Assembly: GCA_026873275.1 (NCBI GenBank)
Contig: JANTUC010000018.1
Span: 124,001 to 188,000 of the forward strand
DNA from: Pseudopithomyces maydicus
Lineage: Eukaryota > Ascomycota > Dothideomycetes > Pleosporales > Didymosphaeriaceae
DNA: 64,000 bases
Direction: 5' to 3'
A program made the translations under genes and the position numbers. This document shows positions 12,189 through 24,892 of this stretch, one piece after another. Below the pieces are notes generated by a model. It was not told the DNA's origin, searched no databases, and was given only the letters and a program-made list of their open reading frames with translations. Every line of letters begins with the position of its first letter. The stretch's first letter is position 1.

Positions 12189-12952
12189 TCGATAGGTTAC
12201 TCGATCCTGTGCTATTCCAAATCTAGCTCTTTAAACACCCTGTATTTGTATACCTCGTATCCGTGTATATATCTATACCTAAACACACGCGCCTACACAT
12301 TAACGACCCCCCCACCTTTATACCCACCCCATCCGCGGCGAAAAAAGTACCCACCCTCAACCATGAGGTAAGCGACCCGCCCCCTTGGCGCTGACATCTC
12401 GCCATTCACGTATTTACCCGCCGGCTACAAACACACGTGGACGCCATCTGGTCGTGCGCATGCGGCGCCGATGCGACGGATTCGCTGCCAGCATGACGAG
12501 GGAGCGGGGATGCTAGGCGCGTTTGGGCGTTAGCTGGGTCGGTGCTCGGGATTGGGGGGAGGCGTGTCGTTTGAGTGGTGCCGTATCTCCATGGAGATGG
12601 GTGGAATTAACTAGCGTGTGGGAAGCGGGGGCGGGGTTTATGTATGTGTGGTGTGTGAGGTGAGTATTAGATAGATGGGCAATAGCAGAGTTGTGGGTCA
12701 TGAATGTTGGTGTGGTGGAAGCATGGTTGGTGGTTTAAGGCAAGGGATTTTTTTTTCGTAGTCTTTCGAGTTGTATTTTTAGGATACCTCTTGAAGGTAA
12801 AATATGAAGGAGGGCTTGTGGTTGCAGGTGAATAGTAGTTCAGATCCCTCTTTAAGTTGTTTCAATCAGTACGTTCATTGATATGAAAATGAGCAGTTGA
12901 TACAGCATGAATTTTTCAAACGCCTGGCAAAGTAATCTACGCATGCAAATCC
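12189..12952. other. Intergenic, no gene seen
   Basis: Promoter side of the PhyH gene and 3' flank of the NACHT gene. Contains C-rich and A/T-rich tracts but no supportable coding frame. Confidence 0.4.
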
Positions 12953-15900
12953 TCAAGAGCTTCCTGACTTAAAACTTCTCCAAAGTGTACTTAAAAAAAA
13001 TTTCGGGCGACGCCCAAGCTTCTTCATACTGGTGCGAAAACCTGGTTGCGTTGTTTTGGGCTCACTCGTGTTGGTGGAGGCTACGTTGAGAGTGTCTCCA
13101 ATAGCTTTTGCTTGCGTAATGGGAACCTCCAAGGGGTCCGCTGCTGTGGGGCTCGTGTATAAGTCGTCAGAGGACTGTGTGGGTGCCTCATTCGGATACG
13201 AGGGGCCTTGTGGAAGTGCCGTGAATGTTCCTGCCAGATCGATTTCCGGGCTAACTGTGGGTATTTGTGTTATAGAAGCCTCTCTTTTATCCAAGAAGTC
13301 GTCATGGTCGATCGGAGGGATAGGTGGAAGCTTGGAAAAGGGGTCATCAATCTTTCTTGATGTTTCGAGTGCTGACGTTGAGGCCCCTGAAATCTCAGTG
13401 CGTGTACTTGCTGGCTGTGTTACTATAGAAGACGAATTATGACCAGACAATGATGTGTCACCGCTTTCGCTTTGGATCGAAGACGAAGGCGCTGATGTTA
13501 CAACCACTACTTGATTTCTAACAGGCCCTGTGGCATTCTGTTTCAAGATCTCTTGTACACTCAGGTCGTTAAATTTAGCTTCACGTAGAACAATCGCTCC
13601 ACTGGATTCCATTGTGCAAGATCTGACCGTTCCAAATCGCTTCTTGAACGAGCCTTTCGGGACTATCATCTGGCAATAATCGCACCAATTCTTTTTATCG
13701 ATGCAAGAGCAATCTCTGGTCGGATTCGCTGGACTGTGTAAAAAATGTTTCTTCGTGAGACGTATCGGATTTTTCGTTTTATCCCCGCCATACGCTTGGA
13801 TGATAGTATTGAGATCATTTACAGTAACTGCAAGATAATATTGTTTCTTTGGTAAGGAAGACCAGTGAAGACAAGACTTCTCGTGCAGTGATGGGCGAAA
13901 GATTTCCCCAAAATTAGAGCCAAATAGAGGGGTAGCGTGTATTTCCATGATAAGATCACACCAACCTTTTGTGCTAACATACGTGTGGTCGATCTGGAAT
14001 TCAACTCGAGGATGTTCGGGCCGACGTCTCACTATATTCCGAAAGTCGTAACCCTGAATATGACTCCGTTGTCGAGCTCTCCCTTCGAATTTGATTCCTG
14101 GTTGCTTAGTTGACTTTATCTGGTACGCATTCGCTTTCTCGAGGAAATCAAGGAATTGCTCGACCAGCTGTTCCATGATGAAATAGGTAATGGAGTCATC
14201 AGGAACCAATTTTCTCTCTTGGTTGTTGCCTCCCGTGTCTTCAAGTTTAAACTTGTCCTTCCTTTCGTACTTCGCAACATAAAGCTCTAATCTCCTATTG
14301 GCATCATCTTTGAGTATCTGAAATGGAGAGGTGAGCGATGCCGTTTTCAAACTTGACTGACTACACAGGAAGTCATTTTTCCATTCTTCGTCATTCGTCT
14401 TTTCGTGTAAAAACTCTCGAACGAGGTGAAGAATCACATGATTGCCCGATAACAGCCATCCTCTTTTGTCAACTGTGTCCCAAAGAACGAAAAACAAGCT
14501 GCGCTGGTTCTCTAAACGCGTGATATAATCGTCACTTGGGACATGAGCTGGCTCATCTTTGCAGGCAATTGCCATGCTAATGTTAGCAGTAACATACTTT
14601 CCACCCGAGATGCCGAATCGATCGATCATTGCATGCGGTGGCGGCTCATCAAGAGAAGTGCCCCCAAGTTGGCCATACGGAAAATCCGGGGAACCTGACT
14701 TGAATTAGTTTCAAGATACGTGAAGAGAAACATTTATCATACCAGCGAGATTCTCGACTGATTTACACCAGCCCACAATATGCTGTGCGACCGCGAGATC
14801 CTCGAACGTGACTTGTTCGAGAGGATTCGTCGTATTATCGATATAGGAGATGTATTTTCCATTAGCATTGTAGTCATGGTGCCACGAAATGACTCTTCCG
14901 CTGCTCTTTGTCGGATATAACATCGAGGCAAAGCCTTTGAGAAACAATGCGCCATAGAATTCCTGGACCTTTTTGGTGCCTACCAAGCGAGCCATGAGCT
15001 CCAGTGGCATCTGCACACCCTCTGCTGCGGTTGAACGAATAGGTGTTGGAAAGGCTTCCACCATAACCGGGTTTTTAAACATGGAATACCAGCAGTGACC
15101 TGAGATGAGCCCCTCGTTCTCTGCTCGTCGATAGCTCATACCTATTGAACAGGCAATCTTCTGAATGACTCCCGAAACATCGTGCGAAACAATTTGTTCT
15201 ATGAAAGGACTGAATATTGCCACACCATTTTCGTACGGAGGAGGCTGAAAAGCCGCGGTCAACCATGCAACTATCTCACAGATTTCTGCGACCGAGTAAA
15301 GCATGCCAGTCGCCTCTATGATACAGGATTCTTGATTCAGGCTTATCTTGAGTGCAGTTCCGTCTAAAAGCTGAGCTGTTTCTGTTCAGTATTCGACCAA
15401 TATGATTGTTCCGCTCAAGGACTAAATACCTTCACCACTCGAAATTGGCAGAGTGCTTTGTTCTTCTGCCTTTTGGATCAGCGATTTCAGAAGTTCTAGA
15501 ATTATATCCGCATGAAAAGGCCAGGTTTGACGTAGATATTCGCTGCACGTAGTCGCTTGTCCCTGTGTCGTACTTCCGCTCAAGACGATAGCTCGCTCGA
15601 ATGCCAAGTCTAAAGATTTACAGTACTCCGAATTAGAAAATTGGTATCGGAGAAAGGATAGGAGATTCCATCCTACTGAGTAAGAGACGCAATATATTTG
15701 GGAGGATTGTGTTTTTGCGGGTTTCTCAGGGGCAGCTTGCAAGATGCGTCGACTGAAGCTGCGCATATGAGTGAGTTGGTTGTGGTCCAAGCATAATTCT
15801 CTTCTCAAATCAGCTAGTAACCACTGAAAAGCTGGTGTGTTAATAGTCGCATCCACACCACAATCTTCTTGCACTTGAGAGACGCTGACTTTTGGATCCA

Positions 15901-16203
15901 TTTGATCATCCCACGCAGTACCGGCAACTGGATTGGGGTCGATCATTTCATCAGAAGTCTTTTTCAGCCAATCGAGCGTTTTTCTTCTTCCAGGAATGCT
16001 TTCTAGACTATTGTCCTCATTTGTTGTTGATACTGTTTTGTTTTTCCCCATCCTTTCTTCTTCATGTTTCTCCTCCTCTACCATCAGATCCCTAATCTTG
16101 TCATCGTAAATCCTCAGAACCAGATCGGCTGCTTCACTACATTGCAACTGAATAAGCATTTGGTAACAAGCAGCTTGTATAATTTCTTTGGTGCACTTAC
16201 TAT
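12953..16203 (-). CDS. Conserved fungal domain of unknown function, C-terminal part of the NACHT gene
   Basis: Three exons: 15430-16203, 14743-15375 and 12953-14694, with introns 15376-15429 (54 nt) and 14695-14742 (48 nt) that keep the frame. The encoded block contains family-typical strings such as ECLRQTWPFHAD-like SEYLRQTWPFHAD, WYSMFKNPVMVEAFPTP, VISWHHDYNANGKYISYID and HIVGWCKSVENLAG. These recur in large proteins of filamentous ascomycetes without known function. A Cys cluster (CSCIDKKNWCDYC) may bind metal; the last 150 residues are Ser/Thr-rich and disordered. An independent start would have to lie inside the upstream coding sequence (ATG 16216 or 16252). I therefore think this is the 3' part of the NACHT gene, joined by a 40-nt intron at 16204-16243. 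A separate gene is the alternative. Confidence 0.7.
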
Positions 16204-19200
16204 CTGTGGTCTCGGACATAGTCGACTTTGGAGCGTTGTTCACCGGAAGCATAGATCAAAGAAAGTCTTTCACTAAAAGCAAGCAGACAGAGAGGTAGGA
16301 TCTTGTTCACCACTCCAAATTCGTGCTGGGAAACTTTCTTTATGTCGATTTCGATGACAAGTTGTTCGACCAAATTCTGGAAATACTGGATGTCAGTGAT
16401 GGAGGATGTCGCCACACTAGATGCAGTGGAACGAGGTTCTGCATCTCTGTTATTTTCCAAGAATGGTCGTAGTGCTGTACTGTTCAACGACGTTTTATCT
16501 ATATCCACACTCGTTGCAATGTCTGTAATTTCAAGTTCTGGTTCAGGCAAATTTGCCGCATTACCGTGACTGCTACGCTGATTGATTAGAGACAGTGTGG
16601 TGTCGGTATCTTCCATTTCATACTTTTCGAACAAATCCGCAACTGTTTTCCAAGGCATGACCTCCTCAAGTCCTTTATTTGGAGTCCTATCTAGTACAGT
16701 CTGCCAAGCTGATTTACCCGCAACGGCGAATCGAGGATCTGCACCATTCTCTAACAGAAGTCCCACCAATCTTGGATCAGGTGCTTCAAAACTGTATAGA
16801 CGACTCGCGGAGGGAACCTTAGGGAAACGATGCTTGGTGACAATGGAAAAGAGCATGCGGGAACTATCCGTTTTACTAAGCCTACAAGATGCCAATTTTT
16901 GTCTGACGTAATCATAGAGGTGGCAACGAGCGGTGAAGGTCAAGAAATCGTCCGTTGGTGAGCCTCCAGATATTTCAGCTGACCAGTGGCTGTCTATGTT
17001 ATCGTTGTATCTTTTGACAAGGAATCGACCTTCATCATCGGTCTTAGAGGCAAGAACAGCCGCTGCCTTGTTGGTTTCGTCGATCAGACGTATGAAAAGC
17101 TCCTTTCTGTCGCTTGGAATTTTACTCGCGTATTCCAAGCACCAGCTCACCGTAGAGAGCAAAACGTCTTCTGGCGCAGATATTGATTCTAGTTCCGATG
17201 TCTTCAGCTCAAAAATATACGCCCCACATAAAGAAACGAATGGGTCAAAATCATTGCCTAATTCCCTGGCGATGAGTTTGCGTTGGTTCGTTTGTTCGAA
17301 AAATTCTTTTACTGTTGAATGCATGTACCTTACTTCGGAGTGAGCAAGGAGAATTTCAGTGTTGGAATTGATAGCTGATTTTTGCGCTACATCATCTTTG
17401 CTATTGTCAGTTTCAAGTGCTATCATACTAGCCAGTGGATCTCCCTGGGACTGCGGGCGGCTGTTTTCAAGCTGAGGGGGATGTTGGCGGGCTGCAGGCA
17501 ACCCACCAAATGGATCTATCTCCAAGAGCCCCCTGCAGCGGCTGTAGAGACGTTTCATAGACTGCGCCCTATGAGAGATCTCAGTGTCTGTTAATGGCTT
17601 GACGTCTCTGAACAACGTATATAACAAATTCTCGACTGCAGAGGAACAACGCAGAACCGTAAGGCGTGAGGTTGATGCCCGGAGAATCTCGAGTATCTTT
17701 AATGCTTGCGTGAAGTAGGTTGAATCCATAGCCATAATCTGTTCCCAAAAAAGGGACACTAGATCAATTGGTACTCGGTGGAGACGTTGTTGAAGATCCG
17801 ATACCCTCTCACGATTCGTCAAGCCTTCCAGGAGTGACTCTGTGACTAAGACTACCCAAAGAAACATCCCCGAAGCGCTAGTAGTAACATAATCTACCAA
17901 TTGCGCTGCATAGGCTGGGTTCTCCTGGCTCAACACGGAAAAGCCTTGGTGGTTCGAAAACTTCTGCTGGACGTATTGTCCTATGTCCTGGTATGTAAGA
18001 TGCTGCAATACCAATTTCGGCATGTTTCCGAAGGCGTCTTCAAATCCCATCCATGATTGACTAGACACGCAGACTTTTACATTGGGATATGAGTTGATTT
18101 GGTGCACCAGAGATATCAACTCTTGTTTGTCGCCCTCGTATTGGTCTAGACCATCCAAGAAGAACGTATAGCTTATTGGACGGTCTTCCAACAACAGTCT
18201 CAATGCTTGTAAAAGTTCGCCGATCGTCTTGGGTTTTGAAAAATCTCTCGACAAAATGAGAGCATCGAAGATAGTAGGTAGATTCCTGTCAATGTCACTC
18301 GATTTCGCCCCGATCAATTGGTGAAGAAGAGAGCGTAGCAAAGCCTCCTGAGGATTTTCAAGCCGTATTCGAGATCTGGCAAAGTAGAATGATGCAATTA
18401 TAAGGGAATTTCCAGGTCGCCATTCCAACAGCAGTCTTCTCGTACGCTCGTCTTGGTATATGAATTTCATCAAGGTTGACTTTCCGGACCCGGGTTTTCC
18501 GGTGATCCAAAAATATCAGAATCATTCCTGAGCCATTCTCGAAAATTGCTCCGGCAAAATTCTCCTTCTTCTGCACCCAACGGGTCCTCAAAGACCCACT
18601 CAAAGGTCCCATCGAGCGCTCTGGCAATGTTTTCTTGCCTGTTATACATCTCTTCATATTCGAGACTTTGGAGAAGAAGATCTCTCAAAATTGAGGCCAC
18701 TGCTGACTCATACCGGAATGACTGTGGAGCGTCTTTGGATGCTTCGGACGTGCTGTGTCCCAGCGAAAGTGACATCTCTTTGCGCTGTTCATCCAGCCGA
18801 TTCTTCAACGACAGGATACCTTCCAATGGAAAGTCTTCGAGTGAAACAGGAGCATAGGTGTCATAAAGTTCTGTATTGGCTCCCTTTCTGCATAAATGTC
18901 AGTAAAGAAACGATTAGGTCGAATAATATTTTCTCACTGGATCTGCAACGAAAGTTGGGCTTTCAGCCTTTCAGATAATTCGTGTATGCAAGTTCGCAAT
19001 TCATGGAATACGTTCTGGCACCGGTCAGATCTAATAGCCCACTTCAACTGAGTCTCTTTATTTACTTTGTGCTTTGAGAAAGAATTAAACAGTGATTTAC
19101 TAGGCTTCTGAGCCTTAAGACGGCATTCTTCAGCTAGGGTGAGAATTTCTTGCCCCAGCCGTGTAAAGTCCCGACCATCAGAATCTTTCGTCTGACGCAA

Positions 19201-19371
19201 AGATGGGCTTAGCTCGTTCAGCATCTCGATTGCTTTCTCCAATTCCTGCAGCTGGAAAGAATGCAAATGATCGTCAGAGAATTCCCTTTCGAGAGCACCG
19301 ACCAAGCCGATGATCGTCGCAAGGGTGACAGTGTCTCCATTAAAGCTGTTCCAGATGAACTGGATAGACAA
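16204..19371 (-). CDS. NACHT-domain NLR-like protein, N-terminal and NTPase part
   Basis: STAND-class NTPase of the fungal NLR type, expected to act in non-self recognition or programmed cell death. An exon at 18938-19371 encodes a helical fungal N-terminal region and is joined by a 50-nt intron (18888-18937) to the NACHT exon. The linker reads TFEWVFEDP, then FREWLRNDSDIF, then Walker A GKPGSGKSTLMKF, Walker B YTFFLDGLDQYEG, and later LLEIDPF and YMHSTVKEFFE. One base is missing at the T5 run just before Walker A (A5 at 18509-18513 on the plus strand), splitting the frame; T6 restores it. A single ankyrin-like LLENGADPRF occurs near 16770. If not joined to 12953-16203 by splicing, it would stop at 16200-16202. 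The true 5' end may lie upstream of 19371, because that ATG follows a possible CAG acceptor. Confidence 0.82.
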
Positions 19372-20717
19372 GGTATTTTTGAATTCAAGGAAGATAGTGA
19401 TAATGGAGCTAAAAAAACATTGGGGTTCGCTGGTTCATATATCAGGCTGAGCGGGGTAGAACCCGAGCATCGCGGCTGTATATGCGCCTCACCGGTTCAC
19501 ATCCAACCACTCACCGGCGCAAAATTTTACAGCCGAGCACGTTCTGGGATTCTACGTGCTATCTTCCAGCCCAGCAGCCACCCACTCTCATCCCCATTAA
19601 CTAGCATTGTTATGGAACTTTGCATGTTATCGAATCTATGGGCAGCCCAGAATTTATCCCATATGTTTTGGAGTTTAGCTGATCATGCGAGGTTTACATA
19701 TTGCTCCAAGCTCCAGCCTTGTGAGTGTGAAGGCTGAAGCTCTTATCTCGTATTTTTGACCGAAGCTGAGGTCGCCAAGATACTTCAGATCCAATAGAGA
19801 GACTCAGAAGGCTATGTAGGTCTGGTGCAGGGATCTATGATAGATTGTGCGGCGTCAGGATATGTAAAATGGATCCATCTATACGCACACACGCGCAAGC
19901 TTGATCAGCATGAAAACTCCCTTTCATTCACCAAGAAGACGGATTCATTGAATTATGAAATAGTGCATGGAGTAGGCTACAATATTCATACCTTGTCATT
20001 CGATCATTGTTGTAAAAACCTGGATAGGTCATGCCTACTGTTCTTGTTTCTTCCCCTGTGAACTGCACAAGTTCGATAGCTAAGAAAGCAGGATTAAAAT
20101 CAAGCTTTTCCGTTATATAAAAGTTAAAGGATGAGCGATCCGCCAGTCCTCCGCTCTTTAGTATGGTGGAAAACTGACGCGGCGGATGCAGCTCATGAGG
20201 TGCGCTCTTTCCTGCACCGGGAAGCACCTGCCTTCTCAACATCCACCAGTCACTCGTTTTTCAAAGCTTTTTTCCCTCATGAAATGACTTCAATACTTAT
20301 TTGTCATAAAATTCTGATGGAATCGGCTACTTAGCCTGTCATGGCAATATTTTCAGGTCTTTCCACATCTCTGCTTTTCAGCCTTCCAATCACAGCGGTA
20401 AAAAACTAGACAGGTCATACCGACTCCAGCCAAAGGCAAACCAGACGCAACGCATTCATTCACATGATAAGATGTCCTAAGATTAGCCTCGAGGCGACAT
20501 GCAGTTGGAGAGAAAAGAGAGCTGGTAGTGATTGGAGCTTCGGGCGGGGAACCCAGGCAGCACCAAACACCAATGATGTTCGGTTGTAGCCGACAAATTC
20601 TCCGTAGAAAAATGGCGGTTTCAGTCTGCGTCCCCAAGGAATGAGCACCCATGTTGCAAACTTGCATGACAGGTACCAAATCCTCAGAGGCAAAGACTAA
20701 AGTCACTCAGACATCGA
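19372..20717. other. Intergenic, possible 5' exon of the NACHT gene
   Basis: About 1.35 kb between two minus-strand genes. Open frames here (for example 20353-20706) lack protein-like features. A missing first exon and the promoter of the NACHT gene may be here, but I could not place it. Confidence 0.35.
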
Positions 20718-22546
20718 TCAGACGGCAGCTTTTCTAGCTGCCATGTACGCTGCTCTGACCGCAGAGTAGGGTACATCCATATATCGCGTATCATACTCGT
20801 CACCCAAGTTTAAAGCAACGGCCCAATCCTTCATACGTAACCTCCATATCGCTCGACGATGAAATCGACTCAGCCACCAGTATTCTCGATTCGGATACCC
20901 GAATACTGCCCATTTATCGTCAGTCAGCGGCTCGACGCCCAACTCATCGATGAGGAACCGCACCATGGCGACATTCCCAGCGTCAACTGCAAGGACAATA
21001 GGCAACACAGATGGGACATCAATATCTATTGCGTGTCTGGCAGTAGCTTTGAACACGTCATAGATCCAGTCCGCCTGCTCGGATGGATCGACGTCCGCAT
21101 CTTGCACGAGCAATCGCACGACATCGCAGTGCCCCCTTGCGACGGCCCGGAACAGCGAGAAATACCGCAGCTGGATCGAGGCGGGCACGCCTGCAACGTC
21201 GACCCTCATCTTGCGTGCCATCGTCTCCTGGGAGAGAGCGTACTTGGCAAACTCAACGTGCCCGTACTCGGCGGCCAATGGCAGGAACGTATACTCGCAG
21301 GTTGGCTTCCAGAAATGGTAGCCTCTGAGCAGCTCGAAGACGGAAAAATTACCGCTTATGGCGACGTATCGGGCTAGGACTTCGACGTGGGACTCGATGT
21401 AGTCCCCCGTGGCCCCGTTGTCGAGCAGCAGCTGCACAGTGTCCAGGTGACCACCTAGCACTGCCTCGCGGATGGGCCACCTCTTGCATTCCGGCCTCGT
21501 CTCCGTCCGTGGGCGAACGTCGTGCTTTATTAACTCGAGGATGACGTCGTCATTCCCGTGTCGGGACGCCCAGCAAAGCGTGCTCATCAGCGTCGTATTG
21601 CCCAGGCTGGCGCCAAAGGAGTTGAGCAAAGTTTTCACAATTTCCCACTGCTGGCACTCGGCAGTTATGTCCATGATGATGCTAGCGGTGGCCGCATCTT
21701 TGTTTGCTTCTGTGGTGACCACGTCGAGCACATGGTCGTGCCCAGCTTTTATAGCTGCTGGCAACGCTCGGCGGAGTCTGGGCAATTTGTTTAGGTTTAC
21801 GGAGTCTTTGCCCCAGCAGATACGTGCGATGCCAGCGTGTCCGGAGCGAATCGCATCGATGAATATCCAATTCTGGTGGCAATCTGAGATGGCGCAGTCA
21901 ACATCTGGGTCGGGGCTGATGAACGATGTCTGCGCGGTGAGGGCTGGCAGTATGGTTTCATACGACTTCAGCATGGCGATCCGCATGGCGGCCCTGAGCA
22001 CTGTGCAACGGTGGTGCTGGAAGCGTTCTCCCGCCGGGGGTTTCTTGCAACAGCCGCGGGTAATGAAGCGGCGATAGACATTGGTCTGCACCATGGCATC
22101 GCAAGCATCGTCCAAGAGCTGCTCCCGTGGCTTGGATTCACCGGCACTTGTCACGAAGTGGTCAGCCAAGAGGTCGACGGCAGCATGCACTAAACTGGAC
22201 TCTTCGCATGTGTTGCGGTCGGCCAGGCCAATGTGGTCGCGCAGCAGGCGGGCGATGAAGCCGCGCGGCGGATGGAGGCATCTGCCCTCGAAGATGACTT
22301 GCTCGCAGAGGCCATTGCGCGCCCAGTATTTTGTTATCTCGCGGTCGAAGAGACCTAAGATGTAGATCAGCATGCCAAGTATTAAAAGGTTTGCATTTGG
22401 TCGCACATACTATTGACCAGTCTCAGCTCGAGGACGCACGGCTGGGTTGCACTGCAATACCGGTACGCCGGCGGAGTCTTGGCTACCAGTATCTCGATGA
22501 TGTCTTGGACGAGCACCAAGGGGAGGTCGAGCAGCCGCAGCGGCAT
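20718..22546 (-). CDS. F-box-like / ankyrin repeat protein
   Basis: Exon 1 (22411-22546, ATG 22546) encodes an F-box-like segment (LLDLPLVLVQDIIEILV ... LELRLVN). A 55-nt intron (22355-22410, GTATGT...TAG) leads in phase to exon 2 (20718-22354), which begins LFDREITKYW. Total 590 aa. From about residue 180 it contains degenerate ankyrin repeats: AIKAGHDHVLDVV, ASRHGNDDVILELIKH, AVLGGHLDTVQLLLDNGA, AAEYGHVEFAKYAL and AVARGHCDVVRLLVQ. This F-box plus ankyrin layout is common in fungi and suggests a substrate adaptor of an SCF ubiquitin ligase. An upstream in-frame ATG at 22642 is less likely because the added residues are Arg/Pro-rich low complexity. Confidence 0.78.
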
Positions 22547-23581
22547 GGCGGCGGGCGGCGGCGGCGGCGGGAGGGCGCGTCGAGGGTGGAGACACGCTAC
22601 GGACGCGGTATCACGGGCTCGACGTCCTCCTCTCCTCCGCACACAGGCCCCCGTGTCTTATGGCCAGGGCAGCGCAGCGCCATGAGGACTCGCAAGTGCG
22701 GACGTATGCTGGGTACTTGGCGATGCTTGGGGGCAGGCTGGCGCTGGCGGGCGGACGCCCGAGTGGGCGTAGCGCAGCTGCGGTATTCCTACCGAAGCGA
22801 AACCTTCCTGAGACAAGCACATTCTGCACGACAGTTGATCACATTACCTCGTGTCATCGGCGTTTGGGACTCACACCCCAGCGTCCATCACTGCTTGTCA
22901 AGCCTCGCAAAAGTCTTGTTACCGCCGATGGCGACCCGCCCAGCCATGCAAACCCCCACACCTGCACAGACCGGTTCTCCGCGAATGCACGGCGCGACGA
23001 AAATGCCTCACCTGGGCGCCCACCCGTCCAAGAGTTTTCTCTGCCCTCGACGTCGCGCTCAAACTCCGACGTGACCTTCCTCTTCCAAGCCCGTCGAGCC
23101 GACTCTGCTGCTCCCTTTGTTTGTCACTGCGTGCGCCTCCCCCGGAGCGTGTATAATACATACAGCCGCGCCCGCGCCTCTCTGCCGCCCTACGTAACAG
23201 CCTATCTATCGTACCGGCCGCCATTACCCCACTGTTCCCTCCCCTGCCCTCGCTCGGCCGACCATCCATAATCCCGTCCTTTAGATACTCACAGCTCACC
23301 GTCCACTGGCCACCGCCTCCATATTACACACGACCGGTCTCTGGGATCTAGCCTATGCACATCAATCTCGCCATCCGTGGTTAGACGGCCCCCACTACCA
23401 CTGTTGCGCGCAACCCCAGCCCACGGGTCCTACGTCGTTGAGCTGCACCGCGCTCTGGGCATACCCTCACCCATATTGGCGCCCGCCTCTTAAGCACCCT
23501 TGGTCGCCCGCGCGCAGTCCCTCCTAGCCAGCACACCAGGCCACCGTCCACCTACTACGTCAGCGAGCCACGCCGCCCGCC
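22547..23581. other. Divergent intergenic region, no gene seen
   Basis: GC-rich 1 kb between divergently transcribed genes. Long open frames on both strands are composition artefacts without domain signatures. It should contain both promoters. Confidence 0.4.
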
Positions 23582-24762
23582 ATGTCCATGATCAATCGCC
23601 CCTTCCGCGGCTTCAGCGGCACCTTTACCCGTCCGGAGCTGCCCCTCTCCCACCCTGAGATACCTCTGGATGCGCCCGTTCACGTGGTCTCCGCGCCGCC
23701 AGCCCAGCCCGCCTCGTCGTCACAACCCTCCGGCTCCGAGCCCTCTGCGTCACCCGTCGCGGCCCAGCGCTCGCGGAAACCCTCACAGCCCACGTCCACC
23801 CAGGATGCATCGCCGCGGCCACCGCACTCCCGGAAACCCTCTTCTCGTCTGCTCCGCAGCATCTCCGGCATCTTCGCCGCAAAGCACACGGACACCCCGT
23901 CGTCGAGCTTCCGCCGCAAGAGCAAGACGTGCGAAGCTACGGCCCCGTGCAAGAACTCGAGTAATGTGATTATCTACCATGGCAACCACACCTTTTCGGA
24001 AAAGGAAAAGGGTACGTTTAACTATGCATCCATCCATACATCCATCCTACCATCCATCCATCTATCCATCCTTCCTCCATACACACACCCACCACCCACC
24101 CTTTCCCTCCCAAAAAAGAAAAAAAATACATAAGAAGAAACACTAACAACCCCCGCAGCAGCCCTCATCGACGAAACCGAAAAACTCTACATGTCCTGCT
24201 ACACCAAAGCCGAGCGCCGGCACTTCTTCCGCGAGGCCAAGCGCCGCGAAGGCGAGGAACTCGACCTGCAGCGCCGCGGCTCGAGCGCCGTCCTCGACGA
24301 CTCGGACGACGACGCAGAGCACCTGCACGCCCCGTGCCCCGTGCACACGACGTTTGAGCTGAGTGCAAGGGAGCCTGCTGCTTCGTTGTCTGAGGAGGAG
24401 GGAGAGGGAGAGGGAGAGGGGGAGAAGGGGTGGTGCGTGGGGTCGAGTTTAGGGTGCCGCAGTATGGCGTGCACGCTGCGGCGGTGGCTTCGTCAGTCGT
24501 GCTGGGCGTGGGCGTGCCGCCGCGCGATGACGCAGAGAAGAAGGAGGTGGATGCGTCGCTGTTGCAGCCTTGCTTCGAGCCGAGCGGCATCGTGAAGGCG
24601 GCGACGTGGGCGTCGAGCTCGACGAGTGGGGCGGTGAGCGCGGTGTTTACGGTTAAGAGCGGGTATGCGAGTTCGGTGAGTTCGTTCGAGGTGGAGGATG
24701 AGGGGGATAAAAAAGAGGGATTAAAAGAGAAAAAGGGGGACGAGGGGAGTGTGAAGGCGTAG
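23582..24762 (+). CDS. Hypothetical Ser/Pro-rich protein
   Basis: I do not recognise the family. Exon 1 (23582-24011) begins MSMINRPFRGFSGTFTRPEL and is Ser/Pro/Arg-rich and disordered, with a possible amphipathic segment SSRLLRSISGIFAAKH. A 147-nt intron (24012-24158, GTACGT...GCAG) contains CATC-rich repeats. Exon 2 continues ALIDETEKLYMSCYTKAER, a helical charged region with an acidic Asp/Glu stretch. Inside a purine-rich GGAGAG tract near 24405-24430 the raw frame runs to a stop at 24595 with an unnatural Cys/Arg/Trp-rich tail. The next frame reads a plausible tail (VEFRVPQYGVHAAAVASSVV...) to 24762. One missing G in this tract would connect them, matching the pattern elsewhere in the window. 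Confidence 0.55.
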
Positions 24763-24842
24763 ATGCGCTGTGCGATTGGAAGGGAAAAAAGACGGGCGGA
24801 CGGACGGATACTTAATACCACGGTGTGTATGTACGTGTGCAT

Positions 24843-24892
24843 GGGCGGGCTGGCGGGCGGGCTGGCGGGCGGGCTGGCGGGCGGGCGGCATT
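24843..24892. repeat. GC-rich 12-base tandem repeat
   Basis: A GGGCGGGCTGGC-like 12-base unit occurs about three and a half times in direct tandem order, in a noncoding stretch downstream of the gene at 23582-24762. Confidence 0.8.

Noticed and set aside
21472..22077. 201-codon plus-strand frame
   Set aside because: Antisense to the ankyrin repeats of the minus-strand gene.
22331..23271. Long plus-strand frames in the F-box/ankyrin promoter side
   Set aside because: Arg/Pro/Ser-rich composition, overlap with the antisense first exon, and no family motif.
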